Source: Pelodera strongyloides
Lineage: Eukaryota; Nematoda; Chromadorea; Rhabditida; Rhabditidae
DNA: 64,000 bases
Direction of reading: 5' to 3'
Assembly: GCA_036852015.1 (NCBI GenBank)
Contig: JAANDG010000410.1
Span: 62,001 to 126,000, forward strand
The position numbers were made by a program, and so were the translations under genes. Of the stretch, positions 12,528 to 24,598 are shown one piece after another. The notes beneath the pieces were generated by a model. It searched no databases, was not told the DNA's origin, and saw only the letters and a list, made by a program, of their open reading frames with translations. Numbering within the stretch: the stretch's first letter is position 1; each line of letters opens with the position of its first letter.

Positions 12528-12847
12528 ATCAATGCAAACCTTTGGCGCGGCCTACAACAAAACGGTGGGCCCAGGCATGGCGACCCACTCATTTCGGGCC
12601 TGGTGTAGGCGGCGCACCGGCCCAGGGTGGGCTTGTGTAGCCCTGAGGACGGTGATCTTCAACTTTCGTGTGTGTTTTAGTTCGCCTACACCGCGCCTAC
12701 ACCGGCAACACACTAGGCGCACCAGCCGCCCACCTTTTCTGTGTTTCTCGAGCCGCTTTCCCGTTTATGGGCGAGGTGTAGGCGGCCCACCTTTTACGGC
12801 CCAGTGTAGGCCGCGCACCGGCCAAATTTCCTCAGTGATGAGCAGTT
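12528..12847. mobile_element. GC-rich palindromic insertion in copy B (MITE candidate)
   Basis: Absent from the equivalent place in copy A (near 8690). The ends are inverted repeats: CCTTTGGCGCGGCCTACA on the left against the complement of TGTAGGCCGCGCACCGGCC on the right. Its GC content is far above the surroundings, with several GGCGCACC/GGTGTAGGC units inside. The presence/absence between duplicates dates it after the duplication. Confidence 0.6.
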
Positions 12848-12902
12848 TCTTTTATATCATACGCAGTCTTCCTCACGGCGTCCAGTGCAGTACATCATGC
12901 CA

Positions 12903-13460
12903 TTTTAGAGTGTGGAGTCCGACCGATGGTCGGGGACATCTCGAGGAAATGTGCTCAATAGTGCCAGGAATGTGGTCTGTGGACTTGATGTCTACTTGAT
13001 AATGATGTAACACGAAGTCGTGGAGAAGCACGTGAAAAGTCAGCCCAATACATAAGAATGGGCCTTATGCCAGGAAGGACTCTAGGTAAGCATGTTAATT
13101 TACTTGAATCAGGTAAAACTCCACGTCACCTCAGCGCTCAAAAGGAGGGTTCGCCACAGAGGCGCGGCGCTACCCCCTTAGTGTGCGCGACGAGGCGTCA
13201 GACGGCGCGCTCCCGGCGCACATCCTCTAAAGGGAGTCGCAGGAATTGAACATCAAACATCTGTGACACACCCTCTAATGATGCCGTGTGGCGTGCCCTT
13301 TGTGCGCAGCAATGCCGCGGAGGTTAATCAGTGCGGAATTTGTTCTACACACGTATGCATTGTTTGTGAGCGTTCAGTAATCTTTAACTATGCACCTAAT
13401 CTTGAACTATTAACAAACAATAATCTTTAGTAACAGTAGTTTAAAAAAAGGTTAAAAAGG
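12903..13460. other. Region without recognisable gene
   Basis: Mixed GC-rich and AT-rich sequence. The phrase GTGCTCAAT and nearby words around 12950 recur weakly near 13800, which suggests old repeat debris. No supported exon chain. Confidence 0.4.
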
Positions 13461-13708
13461 TTAAAGCTGGGACTGTTCTTCAGGGCCCCGAAGGGGTCCC
13501 TGCAGTCCGCTCTAGTCTACTGAAGTAGTGCGCACCAGAGAATAGGCCATCTTTGATTACGGAATGGGTGGCCAGCCCTGATCCAAGAAACCTTTCCAAG
13601 TTTTCACCTGGTACCGTTTTTACCACCCAGTCGGGGCAACCTGCCGCGGGAATTGAACCCCGGTCGCGTGTGTGGTGATTAACAGCGCTTGGCACTACAC
13701 CACCGGCC
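13461..13708 (-). mobile_element. tRNA-derived SINE (family S2), full head
   Basis: On the minus strand it starts GGCCGGTGGTGTAGTGCC (A-box region), has a B box GGTTCAATTCC, and then a body with TGGTAAAAACGGTACCAGG and a terminal GGGACCCCTTCGGGGCCC hairpin. A second copy without the tRNA head lies at 57031-57211. Confidence 0.75.
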
Positions 13709-14205
13709 ACACATGCAGTATACGTAACAGTATTTTAAAAAAGATTCATTTTTAGAGAGTTGATTACAACGGACGAGGAGAGGAGTCTTCGAGAAACTGT
13801 GCTCAATGATGTGGAACCTGAAGTCTTTGTGTCTACTTGCGGCGCGATGTATTCTTGCTGCGCAACACGCTTGCCGCGGCTGTCCTGCTCGGCATTGTTT
13901 ACGTTGCTTCTTTGCCATTCAATGTGTTTCCCGTATGGCGTAAGAACGATTTCTTCAAGATGCAACTTCCCATAATAAAGGTGTCCCGGGAAGTTGCCAT
14001 CAAACTTTTCCCGAGTTTATCTTTTGTTATTGGCCACTTGTTTTTAATCGTTTATGACTTTGCGTGCGGAGAGTTTACGCTAACAAGGTTGTACGGTTGA
14101 ATCATGACAGCGAGCTGAGTTAGCTCATAGGTCAAAGAGTGGGGCAACTGGTTTTTACACATCGGTTGTAGAAAGAGTGCCATTCACGACCACCAAGAGT
14201 TATGC

Positions 14206-14383
14206 TTAAAGCGAACTACCGGCCGGCTTTTGAAACGCATCGTGGACAACATAATTCTTGCGTATTTATGCTAAGCTACTCGAATTTAGCTCTTTTTTTC
14301 TACTTTATGTTCATTTGCAAAAACTGCATAGGAATTCTGTTGTTCTCGATGTGTTTCAAAATCCGGCCGTTATTTCGCTTTAA
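14206..14383. mobile_element. MITE family M1, copy a
   Basis: TTAA at both ends with inverted termini AGCGAACTACCGGCCGG and CCGGCCGTTATTTCGCT. Interior is A/T-rich with the shared words GAATTTAGCTC and ATGTTCATTTGCA. No coding capacity. Confidence 0.8.
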
Positions 14384-14561
14384 AATGTGACATCGTACTT
14401 TTTCTTATTGTTTGTATGGGGGGTGTCTCGTTGCTGTTGACGTGTTGATAAGTTGCGCATGCGTTGAAGAAGTTTGAGAGAATATACTCGTAAGCAAATT
14501 TTACCGAATATCCAACTGTTCTCTATAAGTTACTTGTGCTCCTCCACAGGCTACACACTGA

Positions 14562-14815
14562 CGAAACTCAGTTGGGGAGAAAAAGGGGGATTTCGCCGTG
14601 CACTTCGCCCAGTCTTCGCCAGACTCTCGCCAAGCCCGGGTGAGTGCATTGACTAGCCTTCGGCGAAAACCGGACGAAAATTGGGCGAAAACGCCGCTTA
14701 CCCTTTTTGGCTGCTCTTTTCTTGGCATACCAGGCGCGCGTCTGGCGCAGACTGGGCGAAGTGCGCCGCGAAACCTGGGCGAACCCTCTCTTTTTTTTCG
14801 CCGAGTTTCGGGTTG
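14562..14815. mobile_element. GC-rich palindromic MITE candidate
   Basis: The left end CGAAACTCAGTTGGGGAGAA and the complement of the right end (near 14780-14815, TTTCGCCGAGTTTCGG) are similar, and the interior is rich in TTCGCC/GGCGAA units reading both ways. It resembles the segments at 57520-57840 and 58150-58280. Confidence 0.5.
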
Positions 14816-15247
14816 AATGGGGCTTGGTAAGAGATGAGGACGAGCTCAGCCTCGTAACAACTGAACATAGCTCTAAGGTTCACAAGGTTCTTGTTTTGCA
14901 GAATAGTCATGTATTCTTAGGGTCTAGCACAACCTCGTTGGGGTTTCTGGTAGAGCACTGGAAACATGGAGCTTACGAGATCATAAGTTACCACTATGCA
15001 GGGATTAGCATGTGGTATTAGTTCGTGATTATTGAGTGATATTTTTTACAATTACAATTATGCAGATGTAAAAAAGTTCAGTGTGAAGTTCAAACTATAG
15101 TGAATTTCAACTATAGTGAAAATGAACTAGAGTGAGCGCATGAATTTGGTTTGTGCTAATTATTATACTATTTATTATTAAAAGTTGCAGTACACAAATT
15201 CCTCGAGCAAAAATGGGCGTGGCATTTCGGTCGGAATAAGCTTCCTG

Positions 15248-15665
15248 TTAAAGGGTCAGGCCCATTTCAAATGACCCCTATTTTTGATGATTTCATCTGA
15301 TTCTCCATGTCAAATATAGTACGATACGATATTTTTCTAATTTTCAAGCGTAAAATTCACGTAGTATTCAGCAATTTACCATTGCCAGTCATACCCAACT
15401 ATCTATCGCAGTTGTCACGCCCCTTCGCGCTAATTGGGCAATATGCTCTATTGGGCGTGGCAATTGCGATATTGGCCAATCAGCGCGAATGGGCGTGCCA
15501 ACTGCGATAGATAGTTGGGTATGGCTGCCCACGGTAAATTGCTGAATAGTGTGTGAATTTTGCGCTTGAAAATTACAAAAATATTGCATCCTACTATATT
15601 TGACATGCAGAATCGGATGGAATCATCAAAAATAGCGGTCACTTGAAATGGGCCTGACCCTTTAA
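15248..15665. mobile_element. MITE family M2, copy a (418 bp)
   Basis: TTAA-flanked foldback element. The termini AGGGTCAGGCCCATTT and AAATGGGCCTGACCCT are exact inverts, and pairing continues almost to the centre, including the inner pair ACCCAACTATCTATCGCAG / CTGCGATAGATAGTTGGGT. Two further copies have the same length. Confidence 0.9.
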
Positions 15666-16463
15666 TTACTTCGATAATTGCTTACTGATCGTTTCTAATG
15701 AACAGGGGAAGAAATCGAAATCACCTTGATAAAACCGGTGGATCGGGGGGTATTTCGAGGTCGGGACAAGCCTATCCGGTATAGCCAATAGGATAGGTCT
15801 AGCACCGGTTTATTTCCATTTTAGCACCGTGCTCGATTAGTCAGATCACCTGGGTGATGGTATCTTTTTGATTGTGTGTTGGATTTTTTGAAATAGTTTG
15901 GTTTTTATAGTTGTTTAAACTTGAGTAGAGTAACCGCTTCATTTGGTTCGTATGTATCTGTGTACTCTACTGTCAGCATAGTGTCCATACTTTTGGGCCC
16001 AAAAATCAAAAATATTCCCTTTATTTGAAAATGAGCAATTATATTAGAAGCTAATATGAGCAATGTAATAACCAATGGGAAATCTAAGTATTTGTAAAAA
16101 AAAACTGAACGAAATTAGCGATAGGAAAATATGGAATATTGAGGAAATATATGTATAACCCCCCCTCACAAGTCTCTATCCGTCGCAAGGTTTGTACCTA
16201 CGGACGCCGCAAACATATTTGCACATTGCATAGATTTCCCATAAAGCAATGTGTTTGTCGCCTGGAAGGTTCTATTTCCTTATAGCTTGCTTTTTCCCCT
16301 CAGGCTTTGTATTTATATTTGCTATTCTTCTTTCTTTTCCCAAGCAAAAGAGAAAACTATTCTGAGAAAGTTTCCCAATAAATGTATTATACATTTGTGT
16401 AACAAATACAGATATTTTCCTATGCGCGCATCTCCAACCACCACATACTCTACGTCTACAATT
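15666..16463. other. Intergenic stretch, nothing recognised
   Basis: AT-rich. No exon chain, RNA gene or long repeat seen. Confidence 0.4.
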
Positions 16464-16790
16464 GGAAGCGGTATAACGGCCAGTTTCTGAAACGCATCGT
16501 GGACAGCGGAATTCTTACGTATCTATGCTAATTTACTCAAATTTATGTTCATTTGCATAAGCTGCAAAAGAATGCTGGTGTACTCGATGTGTTTCGAAAG
16601 CCGGCCGGTATTTCGCTTTAAAGCGGTATAACGGCCAGTTTTTAAGCCTATAGCAGAAGCTGTATTCCGATATAGTGTATGCAAATCATTGCACCACTAC
16701 TCACGATTTTAGACTGATTATATTAATTTGCATACATCATAAGAGAATGTACATGTCCCAAAAACGTTTCAAAAACTGGCCGTTAAGAAA
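16464..16790. mobile_element. Two adjacent MITEs (M1-like and M4-like)
   Basis: First element about 16464-16621: right end CCGGCCGGTATTTCGCT-TTAA, left end AAGCGGTATAACGGCC. The second starts at the same TTAA with AGCGGTATAACGGCCAG and ends near 16790 with CTGGCCGTTAAG. The left end of the first resembles M4, so the two families share terminal sequence. They sit 85 bases upstream of the astacin-like gene's ATG. Confidence 0.65.
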
Positions 16791-16874
16791 TGCCGTACTT
16801 TCTAACTTCTATTCCACCCTCTGATTACTCCTTCGAAATTTGTAACTTTTTGCTTCAGTTAACTTTCCCTTCAG

Positions 16875-18506
16875 ATGACGAAAACTCTATATTCACTACT
16901 GTTGTTTGTTTTATTAGCAGCAGGCACAGCAACCGCGGTCAAATGTAGGCCTCGTGTGAGTTGTTCTTTTCTTATAAATAAGTCTTATTCGGATCGCTTC
17001 AAGTTTCAACTGTCTCTTTAAATTTCTCACCTAACACGCCTCACATCACGTAAGTATAAGAATCGTATAAGATTTATACTGTCTTCAGCGAAAAGGTAAG
17101 CGAAAATTCAGCGAAAAGGCAGTGTATTACGCCAATGTGCGCCATTTTTTCGCCGCGGACCAATTTTAGGAGCGCGGCGCAAGTTTCATCATAGCATGTG
17201 ACAAGCATTTTTATTCCAGGCTCAAGCTGCTAACACAGTAAATGGAAATGGAATTGACAGTCCATTGTTTGAGGACCGAACCCTGAGGTTTGCTCATTTG
17301 AATGTGTCGAGCTCATGAAACACATAAAAGATAAAGATAAAGTGCACCCCGCTTATCAACCGAAATCCGTAGAAAGGGTGCAGGGGGTCTTGCAGAGCAA
17401 GACTGCATGGCCCACTAGCCTCCCGGTCGCTACCAACTTTTACACCTTTCGTATGGTGAGGGGGTTCCGGGCCGGGATCGAACGTATCGGTGGTGAGCAA
17501 AGACCTTGCCACTGTTCCACGCTCCCCATGAAACACAGGATCTTCTTTTTCTTCTGTAATCAATAGATGTTTCGCTATTCTGACATGTGTTCACTCACCA
17601 ATATAACCACGTCGTAGATTCATCCATCTCTTTGATTTTGTTTCTTTGCTTGTTTGTAGCACAGCACGACTTTAGGACAGTTTAGTATAATTGCTGTATC
17701 ATTTCAGGCTCCAGCCTCATATATTCTGACAATGAGTTTTGTGTGATTCCAGTGTAAAATTTAAGGAAGCCTCATCAACTAATCTACTTCTGGCCTTCGT
17801 TAACCGACTACGAGAAGGAAGTACTAAGGGATTCCTTCTTCCAGATGGAGAGAAGAACGTGCTTGAGATTTGAAGAACAGGTAAGTCATATGTGCATCAC
17901 GTAGCCCTGGTCTGGTTCCACATGAGAACTCTACCGCTGTTCTATATAATAGTTAACGGTCCTCCCCTCTTCATTTTTTTTTTGCTGTGGAACTGGGGGA
18001 TTATTTCGCATCTTATTAGCCTGATTCCTAGTTTTCTTACAAAGTAACTTGTATTCAGGAATACAAACCCTGGTATCACGCTGATCGCTGGGACGCCGAG
18101 AAACCGTATATTCTGGTGAGGAAGAGCAGAAAGTATGCAGGTAGTGCGATCTCATTCAATTATCGATTTCTCAATTAGTTACTGATTTCGTTTTCTGATT
18201 CGTGACACCTTGCACCTTGCACTGCTCGTGTTTTACTGTGATAGGATTCCGTGGCTACGCCGCGCTATTACAACGGTAAAGAATGACAGCGCGGCAGGAG
18301 CGCGACAAGTGCGCCACATTGTGCTGACAATGAATTCTATTATTAGCATTCTTACAGCGTATTCGGACAATACAGTAGAGGGAACCGTGGGCCGGACGAT
18401 TCTTTACATATCAGAAAACGCATTCCAAATGCCCTCGTTCAATCACTCAAGAGGAGCTGTTATGGATCAATTGGCACGGTTTATGGGTGAGATTTTTTTG
18501 CTTTAT

Positions 18507-18564
<58 letters not shown>

Positions 18565-20076
18565 AAGAAGGGAGTCCTTATAGCAGATATCCAGAGGTAA
18601 AGTAAAATAATTTAGGCCTAAAACGCGAACTTTACCGTCCCGACGCTCCTTCCTACATCACGCCTGTTGAGTAAGTTTTTTTTTTCTGTTTTTGTAAGTA
18701 CAGTAAGTCGAGTTAAATATTATATAGTGTGTGTAAATTATAATCTTACAAGCATAATCTTAATATCAAGTAATAAGTCTGCGAGTATGCCATCACGTGG
18801 TCTTCCAGAGAGCTGATAGGAGACACCTAGACGACCTAGAAAGCTAAGCGCTAGTCAGGAGCTCTTACTCTGCACGACCCCTGCACCTGCGTTGTATACC
18901 CGTATTCCGTCGTCATAGGTCATAACAGTGTCTGTATGCACTCTCTCTCTCTTTATACTTATCAACTAACTTGTAAAATATAAACTTCTTAGTCAATTCT
19001 AAGTAGATAGTCAATTTACTTAAAATATTTTCTTAGTCAATTCTAAGTAGATAGTAAATTTATATGATCTTACAAAATCTAACATTCTAGTGCTGTTCCT
19101 GCGGCCCGTCAGCCTGTATTCCATTCCGCACAACTTGAATGGCCTTTTGATCCTGAATCAATTACAATTCCTCTCTGGACAAGGGAGAAATATGTGCTAA
19201 CGGAATATTGCCCAGCCAGAAATAACGCCGATATTGGAGCCGGGCAGAGGGTCGGGCTTTTGACGAGGTATGGTGAGAGTTGGCGCCTTTCTCGCACACA
19301 AAGAATGAGCGAGGCGGGCTCTTCTGAAATAATTCTCGCTGAGCGTTTCGCCACAGAGGATCAGAGTCTACCTAACATAACAAATTTCTCTCTTTTTAGA
19401 TGGGACACTATCAAACTGAACTCAATGTACTGTCCAAACCAGGTTGTGTCGGTGAGATTTCTTGTTTTTCAATTACAAGTTCCGTCTCCACTTATTGTTA
19501 GCGTCTTTTTTTTAATACGTTTCAAATTGTTTATTTAGTCAGCATTTACAAATACTAACGTTCTCTTGAGCCTTGGCTTTTCGTTGTTATTTGGCGATAT
19601 TACCTGACAATGAGAATCAGAAGAAGCGCATGATTTCGTGCCGAGAGCCGGACAATGTTAGAGGAAATCACAGTAATTTTAAAGTACGGTACTTCTCCGT
19701 AGATGCTTGCCCAATAAGGACTAATCGCATTTATTGAATCCTTTTGAAAACAAGAAACTTCTGGTTGAAAGCTGTGTAACTTCCCGTTTTAAAAAAAAGT
19801 GTATCTTGGACACATGCGTTCCCCATACGTTCTACGTAAGTGACACTAATTTACCAAAAATCGCGCAGTATCGTGCAGCTATGAATGTATATTTGAATAC
19901 ACAACATAGGAATACAGCGTACAGAATAGGTTTCAAGAACCAGTTGTTATATCGCTTAAATGTTTCAGGACGCAGATCCCCACCGAGGTCCCTGCGTAGT
20001 TCCAAGACGTAAGGACGTCGATGAGTTCCGGAGGAGAGTTTGGGCATACAAGAAGCTCCATAATCGATTGAATTAA
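16875..20076 (+). CDS. Secreted astacin-fold protein lacking the zinc site (pseudo-protease)
   Basis: Nine exons: 16875-16955, 17220-17287, 17766-17880, 18059-18140, 18358-18486, 18616-18670, 19091-19267, 19400-19442 and 19969-20076. They total 858 nt, an open frame of 285 residues. CCTTCAG directly precedes the ATG. Residues 1-23 are a signal peptide (SLLLFVLLAAGTATA). The astacin domain begins at IYFWPSLTDYEKEV with TCLRFEEQ (Cys82), and ends GQRVGLLTRWDTIKLNSMYC (Cys247), matching the outer disulfide. Where astacins have HExxHxxGxxHE, this protein reads D152-Q-L-A-R156-F-M-G-L-K-R162-E, then RPD. All three His ligands and the catalytic Glu are gone. The Met-turn SxMHY is SITIP (from residue 200), and the inner disulfide cysteines are missing. 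Proteolysis is therefore not expected; a binding or regulatory role is inferred. The clean frame argues against a simple pseudogene. The last exon is the least certain. Confidence 0.8.
17326..17527 (-). mobile_element. tRNA-derived SINE (family S1) in intron 2 of the astacin-like gene
   Basis: On the minus strand: tRNA-like head GGGGAGCGTGGAACAGTGGC, B-box-like GTTCGATCCCG, body with AAAGGTGTAAAAGTTGGTAGC-type sequence, and a tail of TTTATC repeats. This is the most complete copy of the family; others are at 45501 and 2794. Confidence 0.75.
18511..18567 (+). repeat. (GA)n microsatellite
   Basis: Nearly pure GA dinucleotide run in intron 5 of the astacin-like gene, a few bases downstream of the donor at 18487. 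Confidence 0.95.
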
Positions 20077-21376
20077 TATATACTATATAATTTACTAATC
20101 TTATATTTTTCTTTGTAGATTATGAGATTGTGCATGAATTCCTATACCTGTCATCCGGACATGTATACCAAGAAATATAGAACTCGTTATAAAGTGCTAT
20201 ATATATAAGTTTGAAGTTTAAGTTTTCCTAACTAAAACCATCCAATTTTCAATGGCATCATTTGGTTTATCCACTTTTTAGTACTTCTTACAATTAGTAT
20301 GTAATTTATTGTTGATAATGGTTTGGAACTCGGAGGAGCTCTTTTATTTTAATTTTATGTTTTCTTGGAGTCACCGTGCAATCGTTCCACTAGACTAATA
20401 AGGGTATACCGTTTCAATTGCTTTTCGAAGCTTTTTCCTTATGTAGTTGATAAAAAAACAATGTTTTTGGGCTGTTTTATTATGTTTGTTTGTGCAATCT
20501 TTAAGAATCTCTGTCTCCATTATTTATACCAATACCATGTAGCCGATTCATCTCTGTGATATGCTATATGCATAAAAGTGGTGAATAATAAATACTGTTT
20601 TGTACATTTATATTTATGGTTCTAATTTCTAATGTTCAAAAGACTAGCTTTGAGTTGAGTTTAGCGAAGACGTCGAGCAATTTGTCATCTGGAACTCGTC
20701 GCCTACTGCTCAGGGCCTGCGGAACATGTCATAAGCAAACATTGAAACTGTATTTCCACCCTTGAAGAAAAGTGCACGCTTTCGAAGCGTAAAACATTTA
20801 CTTATTTATTTATTTATAAATATATATAAGCTCTAATGGTACGTCTATCTACACAAATCCACCGGTGAGAAAAAAACTTCATGCTACATATTTCCCCGTT
20901 TCCTTATCAGATTTGAGATTTGACACATTTTTTTAGTGTTTCATTAGGGTGCACTCCATAATTTACACGCTATTTTCATACGCAAAAAGGCTGAAAGTGC
21001 AGAAAAACTTGAAAATGCCCTCATTTTTTATCGTTTTTATCATCAACCTGGGGGAAAGGACTAACTAAAGGATAGCCCATTTTGGAATTTTTTTCTTCAG
21101 CGAAATCTTGTCATGCCTTAGAGGTTAACTCAAAATATCATGTCTTCTGTTTGATTACTTTTTGTTGTGATTTTTTATATATGGAGATGTATCTTACTAA
21201 TGTATCTTTTCATACATATATCTAAACTAAATGAAGTCATGTCAATTTGGGCGCTAGTTTCTCAATTTGATGTTGTACTTGCTCATTGTAATTTGCATAC
21301 TAATTGCCCAATTGGCATGACCAGTCCAATTACCCAGGATTACGGTACTATCCTCTATTTTCCTAGGAGTTAAACC
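20077..21376. other. Intergenic: astacin-like 3' region and collagen upstream region
   Basis: Contains a possible poly(A) signal AATAAA at 20587-20592, about 510 bases after the astacin-like stop. No other gene recognised. Collagen promoter elements cannot be assigned by eye. Confidence 0.4.
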
Positions 21377-24300
21377 ATGGAGTGGGTACCGTGCTCCCGT
21401 ACGGCTACCGTAGTCTCATCAGTTCTGTCCACTGTATGTCTGACGACTCTGGTCGTCGTCCTCCCTATTCTACATACAAATGTTCAAAGACAATCATCAA
21501 TCCTACTCACCCAGGTTGACTTGTGCAAGGTGAGGAAAATATAATACTTTAAAGTAAAACAGTATAGCACGTGGGAGGCACAGAAAGGAACAAATTTGTG
21601 TGTAGCCTTAGGAACAACAGATGATGAGAACTGGTTATAATATGTTCACTGCAAGTGAAACATCGGTTATTTGACATAATTTTGATTCAAGGCTCGGGCT
21701 TTAGAGTATTTGACAATACACACATTATTTCAGTCGGAATCTCGTGATATTTGGAAGCAAATCGTCGTCACCCCAGAGAATAAGGTTAGTAGCATAAAAA
21801 ATCTTTTGCACTTCAAGGCCCATGGGCGGCTCAAAACAGTACTCAAAGTGTATGACTTCTTCCGCGATTGTGCTGGACGAGTAGACGAAGTGACTTCCAG
21901 ATGAGCCTACTAAGTATAAAGATAAGGAGCATAGAGGTATTTCAGTCGATGAAGGTGGCTTACAACTAATGTGAATTAGTCTCATCCAAGCACCCTACCT
22001 ATGTGTGTATTCTAGCGAAAGTCTTACCATTAGTCTGCTGGTGTATAGGTTACTGCAAGTTTTAGGTTCGTACGTTGGTACGTAGGTGTATAGTCTGTGC
22101 GGTACGTATGTATAGGTTATCTGATTATGTAGTCTGTGTATAGGTTACTGTAAATTTTAGGTTCGTACTGCTCGTCAATCGGGAGGATATTCACCTTATG
22201 CTGCCCGGCATAGTGGATCATGCTGTGCTTGTACACAAGGACCTCCTGGTGCCCGAGGACACCCCGGAAGGGAGGGACAACACGGTGGGTGCTTTCTCCC
22301 ACCTACAAGTTCAACTGTTTTGTTATGAAAGGGACTTCTTGGTACTTCTTGGTCATGTGTATAGAAAGCTAACACCATCATCTTTCGATTAAGGGATAGT
22401 AATTGAACACCAAATTCTCGTGAGCCTTTTCCTTTAAAGGGAACAAGTATAAATTAAGCTCTAGTGAGAAAAGAAATGTTATAAAGGAAAATAAATGAGC
22501 GAGAAATTGATTCGTCTATTTAGGAATTGATGGCGACCCTGGACGACTAGGTCGTGATGGACGTCCCGGAAACTATCTTCCAGCACCTCCAGCTGAAGAG
22601 ACTAGCTGTCAGAAGGTATGGTATGAATCCGTGAGAGTCAGCCTATTCAGCCATGGGCCATGGGCCATGGCTGAATAGGCTGAGTTTCCATTCAAGTACT
22701 CTTTTCCACGATAAAATTGTTTCTTCTTTGTAATAGTCATAATTGTTTTAGTGTCCTCCTTCATCTCCCGGGCCTCCCGGTCTCCCTGGATCTAAGGGCC
22801 CCCGTGGCCCTCCCGGACATCCAGGCAAACCTGGCAGACATGGAGAGGATAACAGACCTGGACCACCTGGACCTCCGGGAGTTAGAGGTGAACCTGGGCC
22901 TCCTGGACCCAAAGGACCTCGCGGAGATAGAGGAAAGGTAAGGATTCAAATATTTCTTCAAAGTAAAATAAAACCCAAAAGGGATAGCGTATTTCAAGAG
23001 AACTTATATAATATCACAGTGAAGCTGCTCAGTCCCCTTATGCACTTTATTGAATGCTCATTCGAATAAAAAAATATGTAGCTGAAAAATAATGATAAAG
23101 TTTACCTTGCTCCTTTAGGTCCTGAATGGAGCACCTCCGGGTCCAGTTGGACCACCCGGTAAGATGGGACCAAGAGGACTCAGTGGTACACGTGGTATGG
23201 ATGGAAAGCCGGGACTCTCAGGACACCCGGGAATCCGAGGCGCTATTGGAGATAGGTAATTGTCCCGGGTGCTTTTAATAATAACAACAAAATAGTTTAC
23301 ATTATCAAGCTTTTGAAATAATAAGTAAAGAAGGGGCTGCTGATGGTACTACTACTAGGCTCTTTGAAAGAGCGTATAACTGTGCTACACGACGAAATAA
23401 AACACAGTGGGTGAGCTCACCATACCGTCCAAATAAAGCATGAGTTATATGAGATATAGAGATTTGCTGAAGCCTTCCACTTCCTTCTGTTCTATATATG
23501 GAGAAAGTATAGATTTATATTGCCAACGAAGTTCACATTCGTACCTGATTATGCTAAATTCTTCTTATATCCAGAGGTGACGAAGGCCAGCCTGGCTTCC
23601 CCGGACCCCAAGGACCCAAGGGTGAACCTGGAATGCCTGGTGGATGTGGTCACTGTGAAGGAAGTGCCAAGCCTGCGGATCAAGAAACCTACGGTGGAGC
23701 GTCATCACTACCTTCAAAGGCACCAGCTGGTTAGTTACTCTAACAATAAGTTGGATGGGAAATATACCTAAAATACGGCAAGCTCGAATTGCTCGAATTT
23801 AGCTCGATTTTTTATTCTAATTTAATTAAATTTGCACAAGCTGCATAAGAGTGCTTGCATAAGAGTGCTGTTTCGAAACCCGGCCGGTATTTCGCTTTAA
23901 GCCTCAATAAGTCATGTCATGTCCTTCCTTCCAGCGAGATTTCAGTTAGTTCGCTTATGGGTCAAGAAAGTGATTGCAAGTAGTAATAGTCATAGAGAAA
24001 GGTCTGTTACGCTAACTATTCGGCTGATGTTGTCATTTTTTCTTCATAACATTGATATAACATTTGTTACGATCGAAAATGCAAATAATTTCAGCCGTCC
24101 CTACCATCCATTCCCTAGAAAAGGTGGCAGGATCTGAACGTGAGTCAATTATCTTTTAGCTATTGAGCCCAGGCTCCGCAATGTAAATACTGATGCGACA
24201 AACTTAAAATAAATACTTTACGCCACAATAGCGTGCTCCTTTCCTTTATTCAAGGGAAGTTGAATACATAGTTCAAAGTTTCACAGCTTATCGCTTGATC

Positions 24301-24598
24301 GCAGAGGTCCTGATCCTGAACAGTAGACAACTTCTAGTTAGAACTTATTACATTGTAGCCAAAATTGCCTTATACTGCTATTCTATCATCTAGATTACCT
24401 ACAGTTTTTCGTTATAATTGCCTACATTTTAACCCATTTAGTGCGGATGTGAATTAGGGTTGCTGTAGCTAATATCGGACGAAAAGGGCTTTTATTTCAG
24501 CTGGTGAGGTGCAGGTTGACGCAGCCACTCCTTCTTCTGGATACGATAACGTCCGAGAGGACATTCCCGCTCCAAGGGAATATCTGTGGTTTAATTAA
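21377..24598 (+). CDS. Nematode cuticle collagen
   Basis: Eight exons: 21377-21529, 21734-21784, 22161-22284, 22524-22615, 22752-22937, 23119-23255, 23575-23729 and 24501-24598. They total 996 nt, an open frame of 331 residues, within the usual size for cuticle collagens. The N terminus has a hydrophobic membrane/signal segment (residues about 10-32, [17 protein letters not shown]). A basic VRTAR site opens exon 3 and may be the subtilisin-like processing site. Then come Cys cluster CCAC, a short Gly-X-Y block ([13 protein letters not shown]), cluster CQKC across exons 4-5, the main Gly-X-Y tract ([16 protein letters not shown] onward), and cluster CGHC. The tail after CGHC is about 65 residues and ends [10 protein letters not shown]. 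The Gly-X-Y register is maintained across exon junctions, which supports the model. Products are secreted by the hypodermis and cross-linked into the cuticle. Subfamily not assigned. Confidence 0.92.
23776..23900. mobile_element. MITE M1, left-truncated copy c
   Basis: Keeps the interior words GAATTTAGCTCG and the right end CCGGCCGGTATTTCGCT-TTAA, but the left terminus is missing. Lies in the last collagen intron. Confidence 0.65.

Larger units (their letters stand above)
8771..12902 (+). repeat. Tandem 3.8-kb duplication, copy B
   Basis: Second head-to-tail copy of the unit. Similarity to copy A ends near 12902 with TACATCATGCCATTTTA against TACATCGTGCCGTTCC in copy A. It contains an extra GC-rich insertion at about 12528-12847, absent from copy A. 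Confidence 0.85.

Noticed and set aside
12532..12999. 155-residue open frame
   Set aside because: It spans the GC-rich palindromic insertion; no splice or family motif, and high GC alone explains the lack of stops.
18244..18300. Extra exon in the astacin-like gene (GFRGYAALLQR)
   Set aside because: It leads to a stop or an impossibly short intron; the splice 18140 to 18358 gives the better astacin alignment.
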